Part shown: piece after piece, positions 32,781 to 42,103 of the stretch | How positions within the stretch are numbered: position 1 is the first letter of the stretch | How the letters are laid out: each line of letters begins with the position of its first letter | DNA from: Bacteroidales bacterium | GTDB lineage: Bacteria; Bacteroidota; Bacteroidia; Bacteroidales; Bacteroidaceae | Direction: 5' to 3' | Assembly: GCA_022784065.1 (NCBI GenBank) | Contig: JALFUO010000033.1 | Location: 1 to 50,558, forward strand | DNA length: 50,558 bases | The notes under the pieces: model-generated | What the model was told of the DNA's origin: nothing | The model's database searches: none | The model's input: only the letters and a program-made list of their open reading frames with translations | Program-made: the position numbers and the translations under genes

Positions 32781-34961
32781 TCAGCAAGCCGCACCTTGCT
32801 CCACGCCTTTCATGCTCAAAGCCACGCGCCCGCGCTCTTCGTCGATTTCGAGCACGCGCACATTCACCTGCTGGCGCAGCTTGACCACCTGCGCAGGGTC
32901 TTTGACGTAGCGATCCGCTATTTGCGACACGTGGACCAAGCCTTTCACTTTGATGCCAAGGTCTACGAAACAACCAAAGTTGGTGATATTCGTCACAACG
33001 CCGGGCAGCACCATGCCTTCTTCGAGGTCTTCGATAGAATGTACGCTTTCGGCAAAGGCAAATTCCTTGGCCGTGCCGCGCGGGTCGCGCCCGGGCTTGT
33101 CCAGTTCCGCCATAATGTCGTTGAGCGTGGGCAAACCCACATCGGCAGAGCAATATCGCTGCAAGTCTACCTTGCCGCGTGCCTCGGCACAGCCTATAAA
33201 CTGCTGCACGGTGCAGCCTGCATCGGCCGCCATAGCGGCAACGAGTTTGTATCGCTCGGGGTGCACGGCCGTATTGTCGAGCGGGTTGTCTCCTCCTGCA
33301 ATTCGCAAGAAACCGGCACACTGCTCAAAGGCTTTCTGCCCGAGGCGCGGCACGTCGAGCAGCTGGCGACGATTGGCAAACGCGCCGTGCTGCGTTCGGT
33401 AGTCCACAATATTTTTTGCCAAAACCGGCCCAAGCCCCGCCACGTAGGTAAGCAGATGCGTGCCGGCAGTGTTGAGGTTCACGCCGACGGTATTCACGCA
33501 AAGCTCCACGGTGCGGTCGAGCGTCTTTTTGAGCGCGCCCTGATCCACATCGTGCTGATATTGCCCCACGCCAATGGCTTTGGGGTCTATCTTCACGAGT
33601 TCCGCCAGAGGGTCTGCCAAGCGGCGGCCGATAGACACCGCGCCGCGCACCGTGACGTCGTAATCGGGAAATTCCTCCCGCGCCGTCTTGGAGGCGGAAT
33701 AGACCGATGCGCCGTCCTCGCTCACGAGGAACACCGCCACATCTTTCAAATGCAGGTCGCGCACCAGTTCCTCAGTCTCGCGCCCCGCCGTGCCGTTGCC
33801 GATGGCAATGGCCTCTATTTTATATTGCTCGCAAAGCGTACGCACCTTAATCGAGGAGCGGGCATACTCGCCGCGCGGCGGGTGGGGATAGATGGTTTCG
33901 TTGTGGAGCAGCATGCCGTGGCTATCGAGGCAAACGACCTTGCACCCCGTGCGGTAGCCGGGGTCGATGCCCATAATGCGCTTTTCGCCGAGCGGGGCTG
34001 CGAGCAGGAGCTGGCGCAAGTTTTCGGCAAACACGCGGATAGCCTCTTCGTCGGCTTTCTGCTTGCCCAAGGCGGCAAACTCCGTTTCAATCGAAGGGCG
34101 AAGCAGCCGCTTGTAGGCATCTGCCACCGCCAACTCTACCTGTTGGGCTGCGGCGGAGCCGGGCCGCACGAAACGGCGTGCCACACGCGAGCGGCAATCG
34201 TCGTCGTCGGCAGGAAGAATGCTTACTTTAAGGAAACCCTCCGCCTCACCGCGCAGCATGGCAAGCATACGGTGCGAAGAGCAGCGGCGCAAGGGCTCTT
34301 GCCAATCGAAATAGTCGCGGAATTTAGCGCCCTCTTCTTCCTTGCCTTTAACTACTTTGGAGCGCACCACGGCCGTTAGCTGATAAGAGCGGCGCACCGA
34401 CTGACGCGCTTGTTCGTCCTCGTTCACGTGCTCGGCAATGATGTCGCGCGCGCCGCTGAGCGCGGTCTCCACATCGGGCACCTCGTCATTGAGAAACTGC
34501 CGCGCCGTGCGCTCGGGATTATCGTACGGACGTTTCAGAAGGCTATCCGCCAAAGGCTGCAAACCCTTCTTTCGGGCCGCCTCGGCGCGGGTTTTGCGCT
34601 TCGGTTTGTAGGGCAGATAGAGGTCTTCGAGCTGGTCAGCGTCCCAGCAACCGGCAATGCGCTGGCGAAGTTCGGGCGTGAGTTTGCCCTGCTCTTCAAT
34701 CGTGTTAAGGATATATTCCCGGCGGTGCACCAGTTCTTCGAGTTTTTCGCAACTATCGTTGATTTCGGCAATCTGCACCTCGTTCAGTCCGCCCGTCGTC
34801 TCTTTGCGGTAGCGGCTGATAAAGGGAATGGTGGCACCGCCTTTGAGCAGGTTCACCGTACCTGCCACCTGCCGCTCACGCAAACCTAACTTTTTGGCAA
34901 TAAGGCCGACTATCATCTCATCGGTTGCAGCGGCAGTGATATTTTCATTCGTGTTTTCCAT
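32781..34961 (-). CDS. tex: Tex-family S1 RNA-binding transcription accessory protein
   Basis: A 726-residue cytoplasmic protein of the Tex family, which binds nucleic acid and influences transcription and stress response. Order of parts: N-terminal helical Tex domain (LLKGGATIPFISRYRKETTG at about 45-64), the YqgF-like RNase H fold beginning MGIDPGYRTGCKVVCLD (about 330), helix-hairpin-helix region (LLTYVAGLGPVLAKNIVDYR, about 505), and the C-terminal S1 domain (GMVLPGVVTNITNFGCFVDL, about 645-715). Length is slightly short of the usual 750-780. Antisense frames across this gene are long because of GC bias and are not real. A hairpin at 34983-35022 separates it from the aminotransferase. Confidence 0.95.
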   Translation of the reverse strand: MENTNENITAAATDEMIVGLIAKKLGLRERQVAGTVNLLKGGATIPFISRYRKETTGGLNEVQIAEINDSCEKLEELVHRREYILNTIEEQGKLTPELRQRIAGCWDADQLEDLYLPYKPKRKTRAEAARKKGLQPLADSLLKRPYDNPERTARQFLNDEVPDVETALSGARDIIAEHVNEDEQARQSVRRSYQLTAVVRSKVVKGKEEEGAKFRDYFDWQEPLRRCSSHRMLAMLRGEAEGFLKVSILPADDDDCRSRVARRFVRPGSAAAQQVELAVADAYKRLLRPSIETEFAALGKQKADEEAIRVFAENLRQLLLAAPLGEKRIMGIDPGYRTGCKVVCLDSHGMLLHNETIYPHPPRGEYARSSIKVRTLCEQYKIEAIAIGNGTAGRETEELVRDLHLKDVAVFLVSEDGASVYSASKTAREEFPDYDVTVRGAVSIGRRLADPLAELVKIDPKAIGVGQYQHDVDQGALKKTLDRTVELCVNTVGVNLNTAGTHLLTYVAGLGPVLAKNIVDYRTQHGAFANRRQLLDVPRLGQKAFEQCAGFLRIAGGDNPLDNTAVHPERYKLVAAMAADAGCTVQQFIGCAEARGKVDLQRYCSADVGLPTLNDIMAELDKPGRDPRGTAKEFAFAESVHSIEDLEEGMVLPGVVTNITNFGCFVDLGIKVKGLVHVSQIADRYVKDPAQVVKLRQQVNVRVLEIDEERGRVALSMKGVEQGAAC

Positions 34962-34982
34962 GACAAATAAGGTTCAGGGCAG

Positions 34983-35022
34983 AAATCTGCCGCACAGAAA
35001 CAATTCCCTGTGCGGCAGATTT
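34983..35022. terminator. Strong hairpin between the aminotransferase gene and tex
   Basis: Perfect 15-bp stem AAATCTGCCGCACAG (34983-34997) / CTGTGCGGCAGATTT (35008-35022), 10-nt loop. It is placed to end the minus-strand aminotransferase transcript. The T run after it is short on the minus strand (TTT), longer on the plus strand. Confidence 0.7.
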
Positions 35023-35057
35023 TTATTTATATGCCGATTAAGGCAGAAACATCTACG

Positions 35058-36248
35058 TTATTTGAGCCGCGAGAGGGTTTCCTTGATGCGGCGAATGGCT
35101 TCAACGATGTTCTCATCGCTTGTAGCGTAACTCATGCGGAAGCACTCGGGCGAGCCGAAAGCATCGCCGCCCACCGTTGCCACGTGACCCTCTTCAAGAA
35201 GATACAGGGCGAGGTCGGAAGATGAGTTGATAACGTGCTTGCCGTCGGTCTTGCCGAAATAACTGCTGCATTTGGGGAAGAGGTAGAACGCGCCGTGGGG
35301 GTCGTTCACCTCGAGGCCGGGAATTTGGCGCGTGAGGTCCACGATGAGGTTCTTGCGGCGCAAGAAAGCCTTACGCATCTCTTCCACGCACTCCTGCGGT
35401 CCGCTGAATGCAGCCACAGCAGCCATCTGGCTCACGGAGCAAGGACCGCTGGTGTACTGCCCCTGCAGTTTGTTCATCGCCTTTGCCAAAGCCAAGGGTG
35501 CGGCGGAGAAACCGATGCGCCAGCCTGTCATGGCATACGCCTTCGACACGCCGTTGATCACCACCGTGCGCTCCTTCATTTCGGGCAGGGCGGCGATGGA
35601 AGCGTGCGCACCGACGTAGTTGATATGCTCGTAAATCTCGTCGCTGATTACCGTAACCTGCTCGTGCCGGCGGAGCACCTCGGCGAGGGCTGCCAGTTCG
35701 TCCGCGCTGTAAACGCTGCCCGTGGGATTGCTGGGCGAGCAAAGGATAAGGGCGCGGGTGCGCTCGGTGATGGCCGCTTCGAGTTGGGCGGGCGTTATCT
35801 TGAAATCTTGCTCAATCGTGGCTTCCACGAACACGGGCTTGGCACCTGCGAGCAGCACCATTTGCGGATAGCTCACCCAATAGGGCGCGGGGATGATTAC
35901 TTCGTCGCCCTCGGAAGCCAGTGCCATGACTGCGTTGCACACGGCCTGCTTCGCGCCGTTCGACACCGTGATTTGCGCGGCATCGTATGCCAAGCCGTTT
36001 TCGCGGAGCAGCTTTTGGCAAATAGCTTCACGGATAGCGGCATAGCCGGGCACGGGAGAATAGCGCGAGAAGTTCTCGTCGATGGCTTTATGCGCAGCCT
36101 CCTTGATATGGTCGGGCGTGTTGAAGTCGGGCTCACCGACGGAAAGGTTTATCACGTCCACGCCCTTAGCTTTAAGCTCTGCGCTCTTTTGCGACATGGC
36201 CAAAGTGGCCGACGGCGCAAGGCGGTTTACTGTTGCTGAAAGTTCCAT
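35058..36248 (-). CDS. PLP-dependent class I aminotransferase (aspartate aminotransferase-like)
   Basis: A 396-residue fold-type I aminotransferase. Recognised motifs: DVINLSVGEPDFNTPDHI near the N-terminus, VSNGAKQAVCNAVMAL, ILCSPSNPTGSVYSADEL (Asn that contacts PLP), VISDEIYEHINYVG (Asp to PLP N1), the Schiff-base lysine in NGVSKAYAMTGWRIGF at about 232-247, and the arginine near ECFRMSYATS. This is the aspartate/prephenate aminotransferase Ib subgroup by appearance; the exact substrate cannot be told by eye. It begins 15 nt after the Bax-inhibitor gene stop, so the two are co-transcribed, and it is followed by a strong hairpin. Confidence 0.9.
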   Translation of the reverse strand: MELSATVNRLAPSATLAMSQKSAELKAKGVDVINLSVGEPDFNTPDHIKEAAHKAIDENFSRYSPVPGYAAIREAICQKLLRENGLAYDAAQITVSNGAKQAVCNAVMALASEGDEVIIPAPYWVSYPQMVLLAGAKPVFVEATIEQDFKITPAQLEAAITERTRALILCSPSNPTGSVYSADELAALAEVLRRHEQVTVISDEIYEHINYVGAHASIAALPEMKERTVVINGVSKAYAMTGWRIGFSAAPLALAKAMNKLQGQYTSGPCSVSQMAAVAAFSGPQECVEEMRKAFLRRKNLIVDLTRQIPGLEVNDPHGAFYLFPKCSSYFGKTDGKHVINSSSDLALYLLEEGHVATVGGDAFGSPECFRMSYATSDENIVEAIRRIKETLSRLK

Positions 36249-36263
36249 TATATTTCAAATTTA

Positions 36264-36974
36264 TTATTTGCGGCTTTCGCCAAAAAATCTCAGCAAATAG
36301 ATGAAGAGGTTAATGAAATCGAGGTAGAGCGAGAGGCTGCCGAGGAGGGCAATTTTCTCTGCGCCTTCCTTGTCGCCATGTTCTTGGAGCATCTGCTTGA
36401 TGGACTGCGTGTCGTAGGCCGTAAGTCCCACAAAGATTACCACGCCGGCATAATTCAGGATAAGCGTCAAGCCCTCGGCTTTCATGAAGATGTTGACCAC
36501 CGTGGCGATAATCAGCCCGATGAGGAGCATGAATAAGATGCGCCCCATTGCCGAGAGGTCGCGCTTCGTGACAAAGCCGAAGAGGCTCATCGCACCGAAA
36601 GTGCCTGCTGTAATCAGGAACGTCGTGGCAATGGACTGCTCGGTGTAGGCGAGTAAGATGAAAGAGAAGAACACGCCGTTCATGATAGAATATATCACGA
36701 ACATCAGGCTCGCCGTGACAAACGAAAGGCTCATAATTCTTGAACTGAGCACGAACACGAGCACGAGTTCACCGATGAACAGGCCCCAGAAGGCAATCTG
36801 GTTAGAGACGATGGCATAAAGGATTGCGGGGCTGCTGGCCACGTAGTACGCCGTCATGCCCGTAACGACCAGTGCCAGCGTCATCCACAGATAGACCTTT
36901 GACATAAGGGCGGGAAAAGACAATGCGCTGCTTTGTGCACGCTCTTCTACTTGGTTGTAAAAGTTGTTTTCCAT
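36264..36974 (-). CDS. Bax inhibitor-1/YccA family membrane protein
   Basis: A 236-residue inner-membrane protein with about seven hydrophobic segments (for example VYLWMTLALVVTGMTAYYVA, LFIGELVLVFVLSSRI, FLITAGTFGAMSLFGFV, ILNYAGVVIFVGLTAYDTQ, LYLDFINLFIYLLRFFG). The AYDTQSIKQM segment with its aspartate in the sixth helix is the BI-1/YccA signature; related proteins are pH-sensitive calcium leak channels or protease modulators. Function here is not known. Its leader region is next to a tandem repeat at 36996-37057. Confidence 0.92.
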   Translation of the reverse strand: MENNFYNQVEERAQSSALSFPALMSKVYLWMTLALVVTGMTAYYVASSPAILYAIVSNQIAFWGLFIGELVLVFVLSSRIMSLSFVTASLMFVIYSIMNGVFFSFILLAYTEQSIATTFLITAGTFGAMSLFGFVTKRDLSAMGRILFMLLIGLIIATVVNIFMKAEGLTLILNYAGVVIFVGLTAYDTQSIKQMLQEHGDKEGAEKIALLGSLSLYLDFINLFIYLLRFFGESRK

Positions 36975-36995
36975 TGTTTTGATATTATGTTGGAT

Positions 36996-37057
36996 TATTA
37001 GTAGACGAGTAAACGAGTAGACAAGTAAACGAGTTTATTAGTAGACAAGTAAACGAG
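36996..37057. repeat. GTAGAC(G/A)AGTAAACGAG tandem repeat
   Basis: Three near-identical 17-bp units at 37001-37017, 37017-37033 and 37041-37057, with an ATTATTA spacer. It fills the gap between ribBA and the Bax-inhibitor gene. Shorter relatives occur at 42926-42951 and 45759-45787. Confidence 0.8.
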
Positions 37058-37061
37058 AAAT

Positions 37062-38270
37062 TTATAGGTGCAGATTATGCCCCATGCGCTTCTTCTTGGT
37101 TTCGAGATAGCGGCGATCGTAAGGGTTGGGCGTGATTTCAATGGGAATGTTCTCGGTAATTTCAAGACCGTAGGCTTCCAACCCCACACGCTTGACGGGG
37201 TTGTTGGTGATAAGCTTCATCTTATGCACGCCGAGCAGACCGAGGATTTGCGCCCCCACGCCATAATCACGCTCGTCGGGGTCGTAACCGAGGTGCACGT
37301 TGGCATCGACCGTGTCGTAGCCCTGCTCCTGCAACTTATAGGCGGCAATCTTCGCCATCAGCCCTATGCCGCGTCCCTCTTGGTTGAGGTAGAGGATAAC
37401 GCCCTTGCCGGCTTCATCGACCATCTTCATGGCCCGGTGCAGCTGCTCGCCGCAGTCGCAGCGCTTGGAGCCGAAGATGTCGCCGGTCATGCAGGAAGAA
37501 TGCACGCGCACGGGGATTGCCTCGTCCTCTTCCCATTCGCCCTTGATGAGGGCGATGTGCTCGAGGCGGTTGTTCTTCTGGCGGAAGGGGATTAGGCGGA
37601 AATGGCCGTACTCGGTGGGCATGTCCACCTCCTCGCCTTTCTCTACGAGGCACTCGTTTTTGAGGCGGTAGGCGATGAGGTCTTTGATTGTGATGATGTT
37701 AAGCCCCTCGCGCTTGGCAAACTCCTGCAACTGCGGCATACGCGCCATGGTGCCGTCGTCGTTGAGGATTTCGATGAGGCAGGCGGCGGGCGTGAGCCCG
37801 GCGAGGCGGGCGAGGTCGACGGCTGCTTCGGTGTGTCCGGCGCGGGCCAGCACTCCCCTATCCTGCGCGTAAAGCGGATTGATGTGTCCGGGGCGTCCGA
37901 AGTCCTCGGGCTTGCGGGCGGGGTCGGCAAGGGCGCGGATAGTGGCGGCGCGGTCGTGGCAGCTAACGCCTGTGGTGCAGCCTTCGAGCAGGTCGATGGT
38001 TACGGTAAAGGGCGTGCCGAGCATGCTGGTATTGGTTTGCACCTGATGTTCGAGTTCGAGCTGGCGGCAACGCTCGTTGGTGATGGGAGCGCAAAGCACG
38101 CCGCGCCCGCAGCGAAGCATGAAATTCACGGCCTCGGGGGTGGCGAGTTCTGCCGCCATGATGAGGTCGCCCTCGTTTTCGCGGTCTTCATCGTCAACTA
38201 CGATGACGAATTTGCCGGCTTTGAAATCTTCTATTGCCTCATCGATAGAGGCGAGACGGAATTGTTCCAT
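37062..38270 (-). CDS. ribBA: Bifunctional DHBP synthase / GTP cyclohydrolase II RibBA
   Basis: A 402-residue cytoplasmic riboflavin enzyme. Residues 1 to about 205 are 3,4-dihydroxy-2-butanone 4-phosphate synthase ([20 protein letters not shown] with the acidic metal site; [20 protein letters not shown]). From about 210 on is GTP cyclohydrolase II, with the zinc cysteines in [35 protein letters not shown], and [12 protein letters not shown]. Both active sites look complete. It starts 31 nt after the LptF/G-type permease stop, so the pair is probably co-transcribed. No FMN riboswitch is evident in the short gap. Confidence 0.96.
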   Translation of the reverse strand: MEQFRLASIDEAIEDFKAGKFVIVVDDEDRENEGDLIMAAELATPEAVNFMLRCGRGVLCAPITNERCRQLELEHQVQTNTSMLGTPFTVTIDLLEGCTTGVSCHDRAATIRALADPARKPEDFGRPGHINPLYAQDRGVLARAGHTEAAVDLARLAGLTPAACLIEILNDDGTMARMPQLQEFAKREGLNIITIKDLIAYRLKNECLVEKGEEVDMPTEYGHFRLIPFRQKNNRLEHIALIKGEWEEDEAIPVRVHSSCMTGDIFGSKRCDCGEQLHRAMKMVDEAGKGVILYLNQEGRGIGLMAKIAAYKLQEQGYDTVDANVHLGYDPDERDYGVGAQILGLLGVHKMKLITNNPVKRVGLEAYGLEITENIPIEITPNPYDRRYLETKKKRMGHNLHL

Positions 38271-38301
38271 ATATATATAATAATGTATGATCGATTTTTT
38301 T

Positions 38302-40512
38302 TCAACGCATTGGAGGATCCACGGGTTTTATGATGGGCTTTCCGCGCCGCGGTATAGCCGCCTTTCTGCCGTCGGGGCTTTCGGGCGGGGCGAGCTGTTC
38401 TGGCTTTGCCGCCGTGTCTTCGGGCGCGGAGAGCTCGGGGTAGTAGTAGCTGGCGCTTGCCGACCGCTCGCGCACCAATATGTAAATGGCCGCCGCAACA
38501 GCCATCAGGGCAAACGCAATGAGCACGATGCGCCGCGCCTTGCGGCCGAGGCGGAGGCGGAGCCTATTGCGCCCCTTGCTGTCGTCGGCTGCGGAGTCGT
38601 CGGCCTCCTCGGCTGCGGCATTGCCTGCAATGAGGCCTTGCAGGCGGTCGCACACCTTGACAACGGTTTGCAAATCTCGCTGCAAGCGCAGGCGGAAACG
38701 CCAAATGCGCAGGTAGAACAGCAAGCCTATCGGCAGCAAGATGCCCGCCGCCACGTTGAGCTTGCCATTGCGGAAGGGCGAGGTGTGGGCGTGCTCGAAG
38801 ATAATGGGCAGGCGATTGAGCTGCTGCAACTCTTTGTAGGACTTGCTGTTGGAAAGGTCCTCGACAATCTCTTCCATTTCGGCAGAAATAGCCGCCACGC
38901 GCTCATCGGGGCGCGAGCGGAAGAAGATGCTGGCGTAATTGGGCGCGAGGAGCAGTTTGTTCTCCTGCATATAGGCTTGGCACTCGGCTTTCAGCTTTTC
39001 AAGCCGCGCGGGCAATAGGTCGTAGTGCGGGTCGTCGATGATTACCTCCTTGCGGAACAAATGGCGCGAGGAGCGCAGTCCAAGGAGTTTCACGAAGAAC
39101 GACTTATAGAGTTCGGAGTTGAACACCACGGAGTCCTTGTTGGCCTTATAGGTGAAGAACACGCCGAAAGGCACGAGGGCAACGGTGCTAACCCACATGC
39201 CGTATACCATATTCCACTCGCCGTCGCGCGCCATCTTCATGCCCGAGGTGTTGATGATGTAATAAATGATAAAGATTGCGACAGAGATGACCGTCGGCAA
39301 TCCCAAGCCGCCTTTGCGGATAATAGCGCCGAGCGGCGCGCCCACGAAGAAGAAGATGAGGCAGGCAAGCGACAATGCCATTTTCTGATGCCACTCAATC
39401 CAGTGGCGGCGTATGTCTTTCTCGCCATTTGCCAGCACCTGGCTTTTCCATTCGAGATCGGCGCGGAAGGACACCACGTTGTTTTGCGCCATGCGCATCA
39501 CTTGCTGCCTTTTCGCGTCGGGCAACTGCGCCGCCAATGAGTCGAAAGGCACTTGCCGCGCGGCACGGCTTATTGCCTCGAGTTTCTTGCCGTCCACCTC
39601 CGGCCTTTTATAATATTGCATACAGGCCGTCTTGTAATGCTGCCTGCCGAGGCTGTCGAGTTCGTGTGAAATAGAGTCTACGCTGTGCTCGATCTGCGCC
39701 ATGTTCTTGGCAGAGGGCATACCCGAGAGCAAGTCCTTGTCGAGCATATTGAAATTGCTGTCGAAGTCTATGAGCAGTTCCTTGTGCTGGAACGTTTCGC
39801 GGTCGTAAGGCGAGTTGGCGCCGCGCATCGGCGCAGCCCCGCCCGATTGCAGGTTTTGGAATTGCTCGCCGCTCCAGAGCGAGAGCTTGAGGTGGAGTTT
39901 GTCGCGCGTCATCTCCATGCGCCCCGAGTCGGCCAGCACGATTTGCGCCTTCTCGAAGCCTTGGTCGGTCTTGTAGATAATCACGCCGTAGAGCATGCCC
40001 GTTTCGGCATCTTTCTCCTCCACGTAGAGGTTCACGTTGGTCACGCCGCTGTAAAAAGTCCCCTCGGGGATTTCCACGGCGGGCGACTGCTGCTTCATAC
40101 TGAAGAGCAGCGTGCGCAGGTTGATCTGCGCCTTTGGAGAAAAGTTGTTTTGAAAATAAAACGCCACGCCCGTCATCAGTACCGCGAACAGGATAATGGG
40201 GCGCATAATGCGCAGCAGGGGCACGCCGGCGGCCTTCATGGCGAGCAGTTCGAGGCTTTCGCCCATGTTGCCGAACGTGATGAGCGAGGAAAGGAGGATG
40301 GCCAGCGGCAGGGCCTGCGGCACGAGCGTCTGACCCATGTACCAGAAGAACTGCGCGAGGATATCAAAGGACAGGCCCTTGCCGATCAGTTCGTCCACAT
40401 AGCGCCACGTGAACTGCATCATAAAGACGAAGAGGCAGATAAAGAATGCGCCGAAAAAGACAAGCAGGAACTTTTTCAGAATAAAGCTATCTAACTTCTT
40501 TATGATGGTCAT
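38302..40512 (-). CDS. LptF/LptG family permease with long C-terminal extension
   Basis: A 736-residue inner-membrane protein of the YjgP/YjgQ family, which forms the LPS-extracting ABC transporter LptB2FG. The start is ATG at 40512 ([20 protein letters not shown]), where family homology begins; 12 extra upstream codons are not used. The N-terminal three helices include [20 protein letters not shown], the coupling helix region [17 protein letters not shown], and then a periplasmic domain; three more helices follow at about 370-450 ([37 protein letters not shown]). The extra about 250 C-terminal residues contain two further hydrophobic segments ([35 protein letters not shown]) and a Pro-rich tail. 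Typical LptF or LptG is about 360-430, so the extension is an addition of unknown role. Confidence 0.88.
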   Translation of the reverse strand: MTIIKKLDSFILKKFLLVFFGAFFICLFVFMMQFTWRYVDELIGKGLSFDILAQFFWYMGQTLVPQALPLAILLSSLITFGNMGESLELLAMKAAGVPLLRIMRPIILFAVLMTGVAFYFQNNFSPKAQINLRTLLFSMKQQSPAVEIPEGTFYSGVTNVNLYVEEKDAETGMLYGVIIYKTDQGFEKAQIVLADSGRMEMTRDKLHLKLSLWSGEQFQNLQSGGAAPMRGANSPYDRETFQHKELLIDFDSNFNMLDKDLLSGMPSAKNMAQIEHSVDSISHELDSLGRQHYKTACMQYYKRPEVDGKKLEAISRAARQVPFDSLAAQLPDAKRQQVMRMAQNNVVSFRADLEWKSQVLANGEKDIRRHWIEWHQKMALSLACLIFFFVGAPLGAIIRKGGLGLPTVISVAIFIIYYIINTSGMKMARDGEWNMVYGMWVSTVALVPFGVFFTYKANKDSVVFNSELYKSFFVKLLGLRSSRHLFRKEVIIDDPHYDLLPARLEKLKAECQAYMQENKLLLAPNYASIFFRSRPDERVAAISAEMEEIVEDLSNSKSYKELQQLNRLPIIFEHAHTSPFRNGKLNVAAGILLPIGLLFYLRIWRFRLRLQRDLQTVVKVCDRLQGLIAGNAAAEEADDSAADDSKGRNRLRLRLGRKARRIVLIAFALMAVAAAIYILVRERSASASYYYPELSAPEDTAAKPEQLAPPESPDGRKAAIPRRGKPIIKPVDPPMR

Positions 40513-40573
40513 TGGCCGTGAGGGAGAGATTATCGGGATAAGCCGCAAAAAATCGAAGCGGCACTAAACACTG

Positions 40574-40581
40574 CAAAATTA
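40574..40581 (-). promoter_or_regulatory. Candidate -7 box of the LptF/G-ribBA operon
   Basis: TAATTTTG on the minus strand, 61 nt before the permease start. A TTTG lies 25 nt further upstream (40610-40607), which is longer than the usual spacing. Confidence 0.4.
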
Positions 40582-40674
40582 CAACTTTTTCGCCTTATCA
40601 TATAAGCAAAGCCGAAAATAATGCGGCGAGCGGGCGGCGGTTTGAATATTTGTTCATTTACATGCACTTTTGGC

Positions 40675-40722
40675 GGCTCGGCAATTCATGTATACTTAAT
40701 TGCGCTCGCTTGCGCGAAAATT
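40675..40722. repeat. 48-bp intergenic repeat, copy A
   Basis: Matches 48661-48708 in 42 of 48 positions, same orientation. The shared core is GCTCGGCAATTCA and ATTGCGCTCGCTTGC. It lies 94 bp before nothing but intergenic sequence, between the AraC-type gene and the permease. Confidence 0.85.
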
Positions 40723-40894
40723 GCACTATGTTTGCAAAACATGCTATATGCCCGACTTGCAAATCCCAACTACAAACGAGTTATACCATATCTCATCATG
40801 CCTTTTTCTTCAAAAAAACCTTTTATATCAGCAAAACAGCAGGCAAGGCCTTTGCTAATTCAAGCGAAAGCAAATTATTTCACCGCAAAACGCC

Positions 40895-41992
40895 TCACTT
40901 CCCCCGCACGCTTTGCAGATAATCGGCAAGCGAGAGATTCTCGTAACGCTCGAAGCAACCGGCAGCCGTCTTGAGCGTGCGGAAGCCCACGCGATCCACC
41001 TGCCGGAGGTCGGTAATCGCGCCCTCGTCTATCATCTTGCGCAGTTCTGCCACGCGGTAACGGCTGATGTACTCGTGGACATCGTTGTAGCCCTGCGAGC
41101 GCAGGCATTGCAGCACGAGGTGGCGGTTGAAGCCGGAGAGGCGGCAAAGCTTGTCGCGCGTGAAGAGCACGTCGGTAAAGGGCTTCTCCCGTTGCATGAG
41201 ATATTCCAACGCCTCGAAGCGCACGAGGTTGGCGCGGTTGAAGTCGTCGGTCTCGGAAATGGTGAGCTCTGCTTCCGTGGGCGGCGCGGCTATCTCGCGG
41301 ATAACGGGATAGGACATGGAGTCGAGCACGGGGCGCATGATTCGGAAGAAGAGAAACATGTTGACGACGGTGAAGAAGAGGATATATATGGTAAGCCCGA
41401 TGAGATTGAAATTGAGCGTCAGGATAACGAAGTAGAGGCTCACGATGCCGAGCGCCGTGCCATAGGCTATGAGGTCGCGCGGAAGCTCGAAGCGGCGCAT
41501 CAGGCGATGGGGCAGAATGAATATGTTGGCGATGTAGTAGCCCGAAAGTCCCAAGGCGGCGAAGCGCAGCAGTATGTCGCCGCTTAGGAGGTATTGCCCC
41601 ACGTCGCTCAGTTCGTACACGCGTGCAAAGCCGCTGCCGAGCAATGCGCCTAATATATATATGAAGATGAGCGCCAACGCCGGCGCGGCGTATTTCCACA
41701 TTCTGCCCCATTGCAGGTAGCCGGGCATGCACAGCCCCAAGGGGTAGATGCTTTGCAGGTAGGAGCAGGCGAGCAGGTAGATGAGCAAGGCGGGGTGGAG
41801 AAAGCCCAAGGAGGGGATTTCGCGGGTGAAGACGAAGAACAATGCGCCGCAATACATCAGGCAGATAAGCAGCATGATCCACGCCTGCGACAGGTAGTTG
41901 ACGCTGCGCCGCGCGAAGCGGAACATCACGAGGCTCATCATGAGGTGGGCCGTGGCGGCAAACTCTATGGTAACGATGGTGAGAGTATGCAT
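40895..41992 (-). CDS. Membrane-anchored AraC-type transcription regulator
   Basis: A 365-residue protein in two parts. The N-terminal about 235 residues hold six or seven hydrophobic helices (WIMLLICLMYCGALFFVFT, LLIYLLACSYLQSIYPLGL, ALALIFIYILGALLGSGFA, LGIVSLYFVILTLNFNLIG, IYILFFTVVNMFLFFRIM). The C-terminal about 110 residues look like an AraC double helix-turn-helix: FTRDKLCRLSGFNRHLVLQC, YISRYRVAELRKMIDEG and VGFRTLKTAAGCFERYENLS. Proteins of this shape are common in Prevotella. It would sense a membrane or envelope signal and regulate near genes. It is divergent from the glycine-lipid genes with 111 bp between, so these are plausible targets. The effector is unknown. Confidence 0.82.
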   Translation of the reverse strand: MHTLTIVTIEFAATAHLMMSLVMFRFARRSVNYLSQAWIMLLICLMYCGALFFVFTREIPSLGFLHPALLIYLLACSYLQSIYPLGLCMPGYLQWGRMWKYAAPALALIFIYILGALLGSGFARVYELSDVGQYLLSGDILLRFAALGLSGYYIANIFILPHRLMRRFELPRDLIAYGTALGIVSLYFVILTLNFNLIGLTIYILFFTVVNMFLFFRIMRPVLDSMSYPVIREIAAPPTEAELTISETDDFNRANLVRFEALEYLMQREKPFTDVLFTRDKLCRLSGFNRHLVLQCLRSQGYNDVHEYISRYRVAELRKMIDEGAITDLRQVDRVGFRTLKTAAGCFERYENLSLADYLQSVRGK

Positions 41993-42018
41993 AGGGGGAA
42001 GGGGCGTTAGATTACAAG

Positions 42019-42026
42019 CAAATTTA
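42019..42026 (-). promoter_or_regulatory. Candidate -7 box of the AraC-type regulator
   Basis: TAAATTTG on the minus strand, 26 nt before the regulator start codon. No clear -33 element. Confidence 0.4.
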
Positions 42027-42071
42027 TTAAAATCTTTTTTTCTTATAAGAAAGTTGTAGGAAATTTATTAG

Positions 42072-42086
42072 TACTTTTGCAAAAGT
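42072..42086 (+). promoter_or_regulatory. -7 box overlapped by a 14-bp palindrome before the glsA-like gene
   Basis: TACTTTTG at 42072-42079 fits TAnnTTTG. The bases 42073-42086 are a perfect palindrome, ACTTTTG/CAAAAGT, that covers it. A nearby TTG at 42054-42056 is only 15 nt away, so the -33 element is weak. A regulator binding the palindrome would block the promoter. Confidence 0.5.
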
Positions 42087-42103
42087 TTTGACTAATAGGT
42101 AGA

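Larger units (their letters stand above)
40513..40894. other. Intergenic region with a repeat, no gene
   Basis: About 380 bp holding the likely -7 box of the permease gene (40574-40581) and the 48-bp repeat copy at 40675-40722. Small frames here lack leaders and recognisable products. Confidence 0.6.

Noticed and set aside
32061-34379. 772-codon open frame on the plus strand opposite tex
   Set aside because: Tex is well supported on the other strand; the antisense frame arises from GC bias at third positions and has no family likeness.
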